This document shows, one piece after another, positions 36,843 to 45,780 of a DNA stretch of 64,000 nucleotides (its first letter is position 1; the number at the start of each line of letters is the position of its first letter). Both the position numbers and the translations under genes were made by a program. The notes under the pieces were generated by a model. That model had not been told where the DNA came from. It did not search any database and saw only the letters and a list, made by a program, of their open reading frames with translations. Source of the DNA: Bacteroidota bacterium (GTDB lineage Bacteria; Bacteroidota; Bacteroidia; B-17B0; Aurantibacillaceae); contig JAHBTI010000006.1 of the NCBI GenBank assembly GCA_019638705.1, positions 62,001-126,000 of the forward strand. The letters run 5' to 3'.

Positions 36843-37124
36843 ATGAAAATAAACGCCGCCATACAATTATTGCCGCTCAAAACTTCCGATGAACGTTATT
36901 CGGTAATTGACAAAGCCATTGCGCTCATACAAAACAGCAGATTACATTACAAAGTGTGTCCTTTTGAAACAGTAGTGGAAGGCAGCAGCGAAGCAGTTTA
37001 CCAACTCATTCGCCAAATTCAGGAAGAAACGCTGAAAAACAACTGCGATGAATTAATTCTCAACATTAAAATTCATGCCGCCAACCGAGATTTGAGTTTT
37101 GAAGAAAAATTGGAGAAATATTAG
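36843..37124 (+). CDS. Thiamine-binding protein (YkoF / MTH1187 family)
   Basis: A 93-residue protein with the ferredoxin-like YkoF fold: AAIQLLPLKTSDERYSVIDKAI, HYKVCPFETVVEGSSEAVYQLIRQI, NCDELILNIKIH. Relatives bind thiamine or HMP. The start at 36843 avoids the repeat-derived upstream extension (to 36816). No thi genes or TPP riboswitch were seen beside it, so the ligand is inferred from the family. Confidence 0.85.
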   Translation: MKINAAIQLLPLKTSDERYSVIDKAIALIQNSRLHYKVCPFETVVEGSSEAVYQLIRQIQEETLKNNCDELILNIKIHAANRDLSFEEKLEKY

Positions 37125-37285
37125 CAATTATTTCATTTTTGTAGAAAATTCACCGTTCGGTTGGATTTGCTTAAAACTTTTCGCTTCTTTCAAAAAATAC
37201 CGTTTTTAATGAAAAATCGCTGAAAAAACGATTTTTTCAACAAAAACAAAGAAAAAAAGTGTTTTTCTAATAAAAAAATAACGTT

Positions 37286-37293
37286 TACTTTCG
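37286..37293 (+). promoter_or_regulatory. -7-like promoter element of accB
   Basis: TACTTTCG, one base off TAnnTTTG, 29 bases upstream of the accB ATG. The same TACTTTCG form occurs ahead of ldcA (about 3552) and of the gene at 48974, so it may be a variant used by this lineage. Confidence 0.4.
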
Positions 37294-37322
37294 CCCCCAC
37301 TAACTAATTAAATCATTCAAAC

Positions 37323-37826
37323 ATGAAATTAAATGAAATTCAAGATTTGATAAAATTTGTTTCCAAAAGTGGCGTAAGCGAAGTGGAGCTGGAAACAAAA
37401 GAAGTTAAAATCGTTATTAAAACAGGAAAAGGTTCTGCCACTCCTGTCATGATTCAGCAAGCACCTGTGCAAATGGCTGCCGCACCTGTTATGGCTGCTG
37501 CACCTGCTGCCATTGCCGCGCCCGCTCCTCAACAGGCTGCTGCGCCAAGCAATGCCATTCCTGCAGCAAATGCAGACGAGGGCAAATACCTTACCATTAA
37601 ATCGCCGATGATTGGCACATTCTACCGCTCGTCAAGCCCCGACAAACCACCGTTTGTAAACGTGGGCGACGATATTGATGCGGGAAAAACCGTGTGCATT
37701 ATTGAAGCCATGAAACTCTTTAACGAAATTGAAAGCGATATAAAAGGCAAAATCGTAAAAGTGTTGGTAAACGATGCTACACCTGTGGAATACGACCAAC
37801 CGCTTTTCCTTGTTGAGCCTGCATAA
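37323..37826 (+). CDS. accB: Biotin carboxyl carrier protein of acetyl-CoA carboxylase
   Basis: A 167-residue carrier. N-terminal helical part, a flexible Ala/Pro linker (residues ~45-75), then the biotinyl domain with biotin-accepting Lys in IEAMKLFNEIES and the preceding GTFYRSSSPDKPPFVNVGD. It carries CO2 on biotin between AccC and the carboxyltransferase in fatty-acid synthesis. It is followed by accC; a family-B palindrome lies between them. Confidence 0.95.
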   Translation: MKLNEIQDLIKFVSKSGVSEVELETKEVKIVIKTGKGSATPVMIQQAPVQMAAAPVMAAAPAAIAAPAPQQAAAPSNAIPAANADEGKYLTIKSPMIGTFYRSSSPDKPPFVNVGDDIDAGKTVCIIEAMKLFNEIESDIKGKIVKVLVNDATPVEYDQPLFLVEPA

Positions 37827-37827
37827 A

Positions 37828-37902
37828 TGAGACAATGAGTTAATGTGGCAATGCGACAATGAATTGTCTAATTGCCGAATTATCAAATTAGCTAATTAAA
37901 AC
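37828..37902. repeat. Intergenic palindromic repeat, family B, between accB and accC
   Basis: ATGAGACAATGAGTTAATG and GTGGCAATGCGACAATG words on the left; AATTGTCTAATTGCCGAATT and AATTAGCTAATT on the right. This is the same repeat family found at three junctions of the sugar operon, 30 kb away. Confidence 0.78.
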
Positions 37903-37904
37903 AC

Positions 37905-39245
37905 ATGTTTAAAAAAATACTCATAGCCAACCGCGGAGAAATTGCGTTGCGTGTTATTCGCACCTGCCGTGAAATGGGCATAAAAACCGTAGCGGTTTAT
38001 TCTACTGCCGATAAAGAAAGTTTGCATGTAAAGTTTGCCGACGAAGCCGTGTGCATTGGTCCTCCGCCAAGCAAAGACAGCTATTTGAGCATGGCAAACA
38101 TTATTGCGGCGGCTGAAATTACCAATGCCGATGCCATTCACCCCGGTTACGGATTTTTGAGCGAGAATGCCAAGTTCTCCGAAATATGCCGTCAGAACAA
38201 AATTAAATTCATTGGCGCAAGCCCCGAAATGATTAACGCCATGGGCGACAAAAGCAATGCCAAAGCTACTATGATTGCGGCGGGTGTGCCTTGTGTGCCG
38301 GGAACGGAAGGATTGATTACCGATATTGAAGTTGCGAAAAAAGATGCCAAACGCATTGGTTATCCTGTAATTATTAAAGCTACGGCGGGCGGCGGCGGGC
38401 GCGGCATGCGCATTATTTGGAAAGAAGAAGATTTGCAGCCCAACTTTGAAAGTGCCAGTAAAGAAGCCGAAGCCGCATTTGGCAACGGCGGTATGTATAT
38501 GGAAAAATTTGTGGAAGAGCCGCGCCACATTGAAATTCAAATTGTGGGCGACCAGTACGGAAAAGCCTGCCATTTGAGCGAGCGCGATTGTTCCATTCAG
38601 CGCCGTCATCAAAAATTGCTGGAAGAAACTCCCTCTCCGTTTATGACACCCGAACTGCGCGATGCTATGGGCGATGCAGCCGTAAAAGCTGCTCTCTCTA
38701 TCGGTTACGAAGGTGTGGGAACAGTAGAATTTTTGGTGGACAAGCACCGCAATTTTTATTTTATGGAAATGAACACGCGCATTCAGGTAGAGCACCCGAT
38801 TACCGAAGAGGTAATTGATTACGACTTAATCCGCGAACAAATTTTGGTAGCTGCGGGCGTTCCCATTTCAGGAAAAAATTATTATCCGCAGTTGTGCGCT
38901 ATTGAGTGCCGCATAAATGCCGAAGACCCTTTTAAAAACTTTGCGCCAAGTCCGGGTAAAATCACAATACTCCACACCCCCGGTGGACACGGTATTCGTG
39001 TGGACAGCCACGTTTACAGCGGTTACACCATTCCGCCAAATTACGACAGCATGGTGGGAAAACTCATTACCGTAGCACAAACCCGCGAAGAAGCCATTGC
39101 AAAAATGCACCGCGCGTTGAGCGAATATGTAATTGAGGGCGTAAAAACAACCATTCCTTTCCATTTGAAATTGATGCAAAACGAAGATTTTAAAGCAGGA
39201 AATTACACCACTAAGTTTTTGGAAACTTGGGATTTTAAAGCCTAA
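37905..39245 (+). CDS. accC: Biotin carboxylase subunit of acetyl-CoA carboxylase
   Basis: ATP-grasp enzyme carboxylating biotin on AccB with bicarbonate and ATP. It opens with [18 protein letters not shown], the ATP-grasp loop AGGGGRGMR, then [13 protein letters not shown] and the [17 protein letters not shown] block. Length 446 is that of the stand-alone bacterial AccC. It is in an operon with accB and followed by a half family-A repeat and a weak terminator. Confidence 0.97.
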   Translation: MFKKILIANRGEIALRVIRTCREMGIKTVAVYSTADKESLHVKFADEAVCIGPPPSKDSYLSMANIIAAAEITNADAIHPGYGFLSENAKFSEICRQNKIKFIGASPEMINAMGDKSNAKATMIAAGVPCVPGTEGLITDIEVAKKDAKRIGYPVIIKATAGGGGRGMRIIWKEEDLQPNFESASKEAEAAFGNGGMYMEKFVEEPRHIEIQIVGDQYGKACHLSERDCSIQRRHQKLLEETPSPFMTPELRDAMGDAAVKAALSIGYEGVGTVEFLVDKHRNFYFMEMNTRIQVEHPITEEVIDYDLIREQILVAAGVPISGKNYYPQLCAIECRINAEDPFKNFAPSPGKITILHTPGGHGIRVDSHVYSGYTIPPNYDSMVGKLITVAQTREEAIAKMHRALSEYVIEGVKTTIPFHLKLMQNEDFKAGNYTTKFLETWDFKA

Positions 39246-39270
39246 CCACAGAGGCACAAAGAACACAGAG
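39245..39270. repeat. Half copy of family-A repeat
   Basis: ACCACAGAGGCACAAAGAAC... matches the left arm of family A only; no complementary right arm follows. Confidence 0.6.
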
Positions 39271-39273
39271 ATT

Positions 39274-39306
39274 AAAAAGTCATTACAATTTGTAGTGGCT
39301 TTTTTA
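39274..39306 (+). terminator. Rho-independent terminator after accC
   Basis: Stem AAAAAGTCATTACA / TGTAGTGGCTTTTT, closed with G-U pairs, then a T run. Confidence 0.65.
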
Positions 39307-39340
39307 TTTTTACTTTTGTCTTTCGTTTCAATAAAAAATT

Positions 39341-40621
39341 ATGAACGTTTTAATATTAGGTTCAGGCGGGCGCGAACACGCATTTGCATGGAAAATTGCA
39401 CAAAGCAAGCAATTACAAAATTTATACATTGCGCCGGGTAATGCAGGCACAGCCAATTGCGGCACTAACGTAAACATTGCCGTTACCGATTTTGAAGCCG
39501 TAAAAAATTTGGTGTGGGAAAAAGACATTGACTTGGTGTTGGTTGGTCCCGAAGACCCTTTGGTGAAAGGCATTCACGATTATTTTTTGAATGACGAGGT
39601 ATTGAAAGATGTGCCTGTGATTGGTCCAAAAAAAGACGGCGCGCAATTAGAGGGCAGCAAAGATTTCAGCAAACAATTTATGATGAAACACGGCGTACCG
39701 ACTGCGCGTTATGCTACGTTTACAAAAGATAATATAAACGAAGGCTTAAAGTTTTTAGAAACTCTAAACGCGCCTTACGTTTTAAAAGCAGACGGATTAG
39801 CCGCAGGCAAAGGCGTTTTGATTATTAACGACTTGGAAGAAGCAAAAACAGAATTGCAAAACATGCTCGTCAATTCCAAATTTGGCACGGCAAGCAGCAA
39901 AGTGGTGATTGAAGAATTTTTGCAAGGCATTGAGCTTTCGGTATTTGTTTTAACGGACGGAAAATCTTACAAACTACTTCCCGCTGCCAAAGATTACAAA
40001 CGCATTGGCGAGGGCGATACAGGCTTAAACACAGGCGGAATGGGCGCAGTTAGCCCTGTGCCGTTTGCCGATGAAACCTTTATTAAAAAAGTAGAAGAAA
40101 AAATTGTGAAGCCAAGCATTGCAGGATTAAACAAAGAAGGCATTGATTATCGCGGATTTATTTTTATCGGCTTGATGAATTGTAACGGCGAGCCTTTTGT
40201 GATTGAATACAACTGCCGCATGGGCGACCCTGAAACGGAAGTGGTTATTCCACGCATAAAATCGGATTTGTTGGATTTGCTGCATGGCGTAGCTACACAA
40301 ACGCTTCACCAAAAAAATTATGAAACTGTAAACGAAACCGCTACAACGGTGGTTATGGTAAGTGGCGGTTATCCCGAAGCGTTTGAAAAAGGAAAACCGG
40401 TGAACGGTTTAAATGAGCATCACGATTCTTTGGTGTTTCATTCGGGCACAGCGTTTAAAGGCGATGAGGTTATAACCAACGGCGGGCGCGTGTTTGCTGT
40501 TACTTCATTCGGAAATTCTATTGAAGAAGCGGTGAATAAAAGTTTTGCTACTGCGGATAAAATCAATTACGAGAAAAAATATTTTAGAAGAGATATTGGG
40601 AAAGATTTGATGAATTATTGA
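39341..40621 (+). CDS. purD: Phosphoribosylamine-glycine ligase
   Basis: ATP-grasp enzyme of purine synthesis joining glycine to 5-phosphoribosylamine. NVLILGSGGREHAFAWKIA at the start, the GPEDPLVKGI loop, LKADGLAAGKGVLI and FVIEYNCRMGDPETEVV. Length 426 matches GARS. It stands alone between accC and the ccm genes, with an inverted AACCATTAAG / CTTAATGGTT repeat (40622-40674) after it. Confidence 0.97.
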   Translation: MNVLILGSGGREHAFAWKIAQSKQLQNLYIAPGNAGTANCGTNVNIAVTDFEAVKNLVWEKDIDLVLVGPEDPLVKGIHDYFLNDEVLKDVPVIGPKKDGAQLEGSKDFSKQFMMKHGVPTARYATFTKDNINEGLKFLETLNAPYVLKADGLAAGKGVLIINDLEEAKTELQNMLVNSKFGTASSKVVIEEFLQGIELSVFVLTDGKSYKLLPAAKDYKRIGEGDTGLNTGGMGAVSPVPFADETFIKKVEEKIVKPSIAGLNKEGIDYRGFIFIGLMNCNGEPFVIEYNCRMGDPETEVVIPRIKSDLLDLLHGVATQTLHQKNYETVNETATTVVMVSGGYPEAFEKGKPVNGLNEHHDSLVFHSGTAFKGDEVITNGGRVFAVTSFGNSIEEAVNKSFATADKINYEKKYFRRDIGKDLMNY

Positions 40622-40710
40622 ACCATTAAGGTATTAAGATGATTAAGACTTAGTGTTCTTAATTTCTTAATGGTTTTGTCATTCTGAGCAAAGCAAAGAA
40701 TCTATTTCAT
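40622..40710. repeat. Intergenic inverted repeat and half of family F
   Basis: AACCATTAAGGTATTAAGA and TTCTTAATGGTT form an imperfect palindrome (40622-40674). It is followed by GTCATTCTGAGCAAAGCAAA at 40678, the same motif as the family-F left arm nested at 14513. Confidence 0.6.
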
Positions 40711-40721
40711 AGTTTTACATC

Positions 40722-41372
40722 ATGTTACGCGCACTCATAAAAAAAGAATTTCTTTTGGAATTTCGTCAGAAGTCCACATTGGGCGGGGTTTTGGTGTATG
40801 TCATCGGCACGGTGTTTATCAGCGCATTGTGTTTTAAAGCGCGGTTGGACAAACCAACCTGGAACGCTTTGTTTTGGGTAATTACTTTGTTTACATCGGT
40901 TACAATAAGCGGAAAAAGTTTTTTGAAAGAAACGGGCGGGCAGGCTTTGTTTAATTATTTGTATTACAGTCCGCGACAATTTATTATTGCCAAAATTTTG
41001 TACAACATGATTTTTATGCTGGCGTTAAGCGGCGTTACATTTTTCTTTTACGCATTTTTTATCGGTAATGAAGTTCAAAACCTCACTCTGTTTTTTATTG
41101 TGTTAATCCTTGCTTCCACAGGATTGGCAGGCATTTTAAGTTTAATGAGTGCCATTTCTTCCAAAGCAGGCGGCAATTTTGCGCTGATGAGCATTTTAAG
41201 TTTTCCTGTGCTGATGCCTTTAATTTTGGTCATTATCCGTCTTAGCAAACAAGCGGTGGACGGCATTGAATGGGCAGGTGTAAACCTTGATTTTATTGTG
41301 ATTTTGACGGCACTAAATGTTTTAACTATGGCACTTTCCTTTCTATTATTTCCGTATCTTTGGCGCGATTAA
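40722..41372 (+). CDS. ccmB: Heme exporter / ABC permease CcmB
   Basis: A 216-residue inner-membrane protein with about six transmembrane helices, the permease of the CcmAB transporter of cytochrome c maturation system I. MLRALIKKEFLLEFRQKSTLGG is the typical opening. CcmA is not in the window. The gene leads the cluster ccmB-ccmC-ccmD-ccmE. Confidence 0.9.
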   Translation: MLRALIKKEFLLEFRQKSTLGGVLVYVIGTVFISALCFKARLDKPTWNALFWVITLFTSVTISGKSFLKETGGQALFNYLYYSPRQFIIAKILYNMIFMLALSGVTFFFYAFFIGNEVQNLTLFFIVLILASTGLAGILSLMSAISSKAGGNFALMSILSFPVLMPLILVIIRLSKQAVDGIEWAGVNLDFIVILTALNVLTMALSFLLFPYLWRD

Positions 41373-41449
41373 TTTTTTAGTGTTTAGTTGTTAGTGTTTA
41401 GTTTTTAATAAAAGCCGATTACTAAGAACTAAAAATTAAAAACTAAGAA
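41373..41449. repeat. Intergenic repeat, family C
   Basis: Left words TTAGTGTTTAGTTGTTAGTG and right words ACTAAGAACTAAAAATTAAA make a low-complexity palindrome between ccmB and ccmC. Confidence 0.65.
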
Positions 41450-41450
41450 C

Positions 41451-42113
41451 TTGAAAAGGCATTTTTATAAAATATTCTCCGTCCTCATCATTCTTTACAC
41501 GCTCGTTTGGGGTTTGCTCAATCCCATTCCGCGTTTGGACATTTTAAACGAAACCATTCGCAATGTGTATTATCATGTACCAATTTGGTTTGCCATGTTG
41601 TTTATGATGTTTTTGAGTTGCGTGCAAAGCGTTATTTCACTTTCAAAAAATAATTTGGAAAACGACACCAAAGCTTTAAACGCAGCCATTGTAGGATTTT
41701 TTTTCAGCCTGCCCGGTTTGTTTACAGGCTGTATGTGGGCAAAATACACTTGGGGCACTTGGTGGACATTTCAAGACCCGAAACTGAACGGCGTTGCCAT
41801 CAGCATTTTAATTTATCTTGCGTATTTTATTTTACGCGCTTCTATTGACGATGAATTGAAACGTGCGCGTATTTCAGCCGTGTACAATGTTTTTGCATTT
41901 GTGATGATGAACGTTTTTATTATGGTGCTTCCGCGATTAACCGATTCGCTTCACCCCGGAAATGGCGGCAATCCTGCCTTTGGCAAATATGATTTAGACA
42001 GCAATATGCGCATGGTGTTTTATCCTGCCGTAATTGGGTGGATATTGTTCAGCTATTGGTTGTTTGAAATTAAAAACCGTATCAGTTCCATTAAAAATAA
42101 ATTACATGATTAA
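41451..42113 (+). CDS. ccmC: Heme handling protein CcmC
   Basis: A 220-residue protein with six transmembrane helices and the tryptophan-rich WWD-family motif TWGTWWTFQDPKLNG on the periplasmic side, flanked by His residues for heme. It presents heme to CcmE. The start is TTG at 41451: a stop codon at 41430 in the same frame and the absence of any ATG between them leave no normal start. The last 8 bases overlap ccmD. Confidence 0.93.
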   Translation: MKRHFYKIFSVLIILYTLVWGLLNPIPRLDILNETIRNVYYHVPIWFAMLFMMFLSCVQSVISLSKNNLENDTKALNAAIVGFFFSLPGLFTGCMWAKYTWGTWWTFQDPKLNGVAISILIYLAYFILRASIDDELKRARISAVYNVFAFVMMNVFIMVLPRLTDSLHPGNGGNPAFGKYDLDSNMRMVFYPAVIGWILFSYWLFEIKNRISSIKNKLHD

Positions 42114-42330
42114 ACGCTTTTATACTTTTTTGTTCGTACTCATTTCTTTTTTTGCTTCGGCACAAACGCCGCAAATGGCAGACACTTTTCGCGAAGAAGG
42201 AAAAATTTATGTCGTGATTTCCGTGATTGGAATTGTGTTTATCGCTCTTGTTTTCTTTTTAATATACTTGGAGCGTAAAGTGAAAAAATTGGAAGAAGAA
42301 TTAAGTCAAAAGTCAGAAGTTAAAAGTTAA
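42106..42330 (+). CDS. ccmD: CcmD-like small membrane protein
   Basis: A 74-residue protein overlapping the ccmC end by 8 bp (ATGATTAA). Signal-like N-terminus (FLFVLISFFASAQ), a single transmembrane helix (VVISVIGIVFIALVFFLIYL) and the charged tail ERKVKKLEEEL, the usual layout of CcmD, which helps release holo-CcmE. The assignment rests on position and topology more than sequence. Confidence 0.75.
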   Translation: MIKRFYTFLFVLISFFASAQTPQMADTFREEGKIYVVISVIGIVFIALVFFLIYLERKVKKLEEELSQKSEVKS

Positions 42331-42340
42331 AAGTAGAACG

Positions 42341-42727
42341 ATGAAAAAATTACACATACTCGCTATTATTATTATCGCCGTTGCCATTGGCGTTATTTTT
42401 GTGTCGCTGAAAAACACCAGCACTTACGCCGATTTTACGGAGGCAGCGGCTAATCCGAACAAAGAATACCATGTGGTGGGGACATTGGATAAAACGCAAC
42501 CGCAAATTTATGAGCCGCGCATAAACGCCGATGAATTTCTGTTCAGCATGATTGACAACAAAGGCGTGATAAAACAAGTGGTGCTGCACAAAAGCAAACC
42601 GCAGGATTTTGAAAAAAGCGAACAAATTGTTCTCATCGGAAAAATGCACGGCGACAATTTTCACGCCAAAGATATTTTAATGAAATGCCCAAGCAAGTAC
42701 AATGATGGTAATGTGCAGGTGGATTAA
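42341..42727 (+). CDS. ccmE: Heme chaperone CcmE, Cys-type
   Basis: A 128-residue inner-membrane-anchored heme chaperone: N-terminal helix (LAIIIIAVAIGVIFVSL), an OB-fold beta barrel, and the C-terminal heme motif CPSKY (Cys116, Tyr120). In most bacteria the covalent ligand is His (HxxxY), but here it is the CxxxY type known from archaea and Desulfovibrio. Family knowledge, not sequence, tells us the heme is covalently bound. ccmF and ccmH are not beside it; the next gene is convergent. Confidence 0.93.
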   Translation: MKKLHILAIIIIAVAIGVIFVSLKNTSTYADFTEAAANPNKEYHVVGTLDKTQPQIYEPRINADEFLFSMIDNKGVIKQVVLHKSKPQDFEKSEQIVLIGKMHGDNFHAKDILMKCPSKYNDGNVQVD

Positions 42728-42731
42728 AGTT

Positions 42732-43637
42732 TTATTTAGGCAATACACTGTTTTTTACTTTTTCCAAATGCGTGTCATATAACTGGTGAACCAAGCCGTC
42801 AGACAAACCCACTTGTGGTACAAATACTTTTTCAATGTCGGCGTTTTTCATAACGGTTAAAAATATTTTGGCAGCAGGAACAATCACATCGGCACGGTCG
42901 GGTTTCAAATCCAAACGTTCAATGCGCTCCTGATAGGTGTATGAGCAAAGCATTTCATAAATACCTTTCAGTTTGTCGTAGCTCAAATGTTTGGTTTCTT
43001 TTTTGCCACTCATTTTAAAAATTTTGTTGATGTTGCCACCCGAACCAATAGCAAACAAGGGGTGAATGCCCACGGTGTTTTTCTTGAGCCAGATTTTCAT
43101 TTCTTCCCATTCCTGCTTATCCGCTTTATCTAACAACATACGCACCGTGCCAATGTTAAATGATTTTGCCGAAATTACTTTGCTGTTGTAATACAAGGTA
43201 AGCTCGGTGCTGCCGCCACCCACATCAATATACAAATACGCATTTTTGGGATTTAATAATTCCTCCACATGATTGGAAAAAACCATAGAGGCTTCACTTT
43301 TTCCGTCAATAATTTCCACGTTCAGTCCCGTTTCGGTTTTAATGCGTTCAATAATTTGCACACCGTTTGAAGCATCGCGCATGGCACTCGTGGCAACGGC
43401 ACGGTAATCTTTCACATCGTAAGCCTTTATCAATTCAGAAAAGCCTTTTAAGGTTGTCATTAAACGTTCGGCTTTTTGCTCTGAAATTTTTCCGTTTACA
43501 AACACATCTTCGCCCAAACGAATGGGCATACGAAATAATTCTTCCTTACTGAAATGCGGTTTGCCGTCCACCACATACACGCGGCAAAACAAGAGTCGCA
43601 TGGCGTTACTGCCTATATCTATTGCTGCAAAAACCAT
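42732..43637 (-). CDS. ppx: Exopolyphosphatase (Ppx/GppA family)
   Basis: A 301-residue sugar-kinase/actin-like-fold enzyme removing phosphate from polyphosphate or pppGpp. It begins MVFAAIDIGSNAMRLLF, has RAVATSAMRDASNG and the DVGGGSTEL phosphate-binding loop. It is shorter than the E. coli enzyme (513) because only the N-terminal two domains are present, as is usual in Bacteroidota. The ATG overlaps the ppk1 stop by one base (TAATG), so it is translationally coupled to polyphosphate kinase. Confidence 0.92.
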   Translation of the reverse strand: MVFAAIDIGSNAMRLLFCRVYVVDGKPHFSKEELFRMPIRLGEDVFVNGKISEQKAERLMTTLKGFSELIKAYDVKDYRAVATSAMRDASNGVQIIERIKTETGLNVEIIDGKSEASMVFSNHVEELLNPKNAYLYIDVGGGSTELTLYYNSKVISAKSFNIGTVRMLLDKADKQEWEEMKIWLKKNTVGIHPLFAIGSGGNINKIFKMSGKKETKHLSYDKLKGIYEMLCSYTYQERIERLDLKPDRADVIVPAAKIFLTVMKNADIEKVFVPQVGLSDGLVHQLYDTHLEKVKNSVLPK

Positions 43638-45745
43638 TAGTTTAAAATAAGCTGCTGTTGTTTAGTTGTTGTTGCCAAATAATTATCGGTGTCTTTTTTC
43701 AGATAATTGTAAACCTCGTCCTGCGCACGATTTGTTTTTTCGCCTGCTTTTGGCAGTTTGTATTTATTTTCCTGCTTTTGGTCTATGATGCGAATTTTTG
43801 TATTGCCCGACAACTGAATATTAAGAATGTCTTTTAACTGTTTTCTGAGTTCGGCATCATAAATAGGCACTGCCACTTCGCTGCGCTGGTCAAGGTTTCG
43901 GCTCATCCAATCGGCAGAGGAAATAAAAATTTTCTCCTCGCCCTTGTTATGAAAAACAAAAATGCGTGCGTGTTCCAAGTATTTGTCCACCAAACTGTAT
44001 GCTTTAATATTCTCGCTCCAACCCGGCATTTCTGTTACTAAAGAGCAAGCTCCGCGAATAATTAAAGTAATGTGAACCCCTGCCCTGCTCGCTTCATACA
44101 GTTTTGCAATCATTTCCTTGTCCACCAAACTGTTCATTTTTAAAGTAATGGCAGCAGGCAGTTTATTTTTTGCGTGCTGAATTTCTTTGTTGATGAGTTG
44201 TATAAATTGTTTACGCATATAAAACGGCGCAACCAACAGATGTTTAAAGCTGTTTATCTTAAAATTGTTTTCGTAAAACTCAAACACTTTGTTTAAGTCG
44301 TTAGCAATTTCTTTATTGGCAGTGAGCAAAGAAAAATCGGTGTAAGTGCGCGAAGTTTTTTCGTTGAAATTTCCTGTGCCAATGTGCGCATAATTCACTT
44401 CCTTTCCGTTTTCGCGGGCAGTAATCACAAATAATTTTGAATGTACTTTCAAACCCGGTACGCCAAATATTACTCTCGCGCCTTCTTCCTGCAATTGGTT
44501 TGCCCAGTAAATATTGTTCTCTTCATCAAAGCGGGCTTGCAATTCCACAAGCACCAACACTTTTTTTCCGTTCTTCACCGCGTTAATTAAAGCGTTGGCA
44601 ATTTTTGAATTATCTGCCACGCGATAGAGAGTAATTTTTATGCTTTCCACCGTGGGGTCAATGGAAGCCTCGCGCAGCAAATTAATAATGTGATTGTAGC
44701 TGTGATACGGATAATGCAGCAAAATATCTTTTTGGCGAATAACTTTTAAGGTTGTTTCGCTGTTGTGATACAACAATTTGTGCTGCAATGGCATGGGGTG
44801 ATTGTAAAATAAATCGTGCCTGCCGATGTGCGGAAAAGCAATAAAATCTTTGAAGTTATGATAACGCCCGCCCGGAATGGCATTGTCTTTTTTATCCATG
44901 CCGAGTTTTTTCATGATGTATTTAAGCATATCATCGGGCATGGCAGCATCATACACAAAACGCACGGGAAGCCCCTGACTGCGGGCTTTTACACTTTTTG
45001 AAATTTTTTCAACCATGCTTTTGCTCACATCATTGTCCATATCCAGTTCCGCATCGCGCGTCAGTTTTATGTTATAGGCTTCAACAGTTTTGTAACCAAA
45101 CACCGAAAAAATTCCGCCGGCATTGCTGCGGATAACATCGTCAATCAACATGATGTAATGTTTTTTTCCGTGACTTGGCAACATCACAAAACGCGCCGTT
45201 TTAGACGGAATTTCAATCAAAGCATATTTTGTTTTTTTCTTTTCGGCAAGGGCTTCCAACTTTAAATACAAATAGCTTGATTTGTCTTTCATGTACGGAA
45301 AGGGCTTGTTATCGTCAATCATCACCGGAAAAAGATTGGACACTAATTCGGTTTCAAACAGTTCGGCAACGTACATGCGCTGCGTGCTGGTAAGCTGCTT
45401 TTCATTGAGGATAAACACATTTTTCATTGCCAGCTCCGCCAGCAATTCCTGATAAATTTCCTCAAAATGATTTTGCTGTTCAATTACTTTGCGTTGCAGG
45501 TGTATGAGCAATTCTTTCGGGTCTTCGCCGTAAAGCTCGTTTGCCCGTTTTCCTAATTTTGCCAAACGCTTAACCGTAGCCACACGCACACGGTAAAACT
45601 CATCGCGGTTGTTGCTGAAAATTCCCAAAAATTTTAAGCGTTCAATTAAAGGCGTGGTTTTATCTGCCGCTTCCTGCAACACACGCTCGTTAAATGCCAA
45701 CCAACTTAATTCGCGGTTGAAGTAAGGAAATACTTTTTTTTTCAT
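43637..45745 (-). CDS. ppk1: Polyphosphate kinase 1
   Basis: Makes polyphosphate from ATP. The 702-residue protein has the N-domain FNRELSWLAFNERVLQEA, the head domain, and the two PLD-like C-domains: VHSKLFVI...HIGTGNFNEKT (phosphorylated His region) and FVFHNKGEEKIFISSADWM. It forms an operon with ppx, the enzyme that degrades its product. Confidence 0.97.
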   Translation of the reverse strand: MKKKVFPYFNRELSWLAFNERVLQEAADKTTPLIERLKFLGIFSNNRDEFYRVRVATVKRLAKLGKRANELYGEDPKELLIHLQRKVIEQQNHFEEIYQELLAELAMKNVFILNEKQLTSTQRMYVAELFETELVSNLFPVMIDDNKPFPYMKDKSSYLYLKLEALAEKKKTKYALIEIPSKTARFVMLPSHGKKHYIMLIDDVIRSNAGGIFSVFGYKTVEAYNIKLTRDAELDMDNDVSKSMVEKISKSVKARSQGLPVRFVYDAAMPDDMLKYIMKKLGMDKKDNAIPGGRYHNFKDFIAFPHIGRHDLFYNHPMPLQHKLLYHNSETTLKVIRQKDILLHYPYHSYNHIINLLREASIDPTVESIKITLYRVADNSKIANALINAVKNGKKVLVLVELQARFDEENNIYWANQLQEEGARVIFGVPGLKVHSKLFVITARENGKEVNYAHIGTGNFNEKTSRTYTDFSLLTANKEIANDLNKVFEFYENNFKINSFKHLLVAPFYMRKQFIQLINKEIQHAKNKLPAAITLKMNSLVDKEMIAKLYEASRAGVHITLIIRGACSLVTEMPGWSENIKAYSLVDKYLEHARIFVFHNKGEEKIFISSADWMSRNLDQRSEVAVPIYDAELRKQLKDILNIQLSGNTKIRIIDQKQENKYKLPKAGEKTNRAQDEVYNYLKKDTDNYLATTTKQQQLILN

Positions 45746-45780
45746 GATTTACAAAATACAAGCACTAAAATACGTTTTGT

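Noticed and set aside
36840-37124. TPP riboswitch upstream of the thiamine-binding gene
   Set aside because: The leader is a family-A repeat; the conserved CUGAGA and thi-box elements were not seen.
39245-39270. Full family-A palindrome after accC
   Set aside because: Only the left arm is there; the following inverted pair belongs to a terminator.
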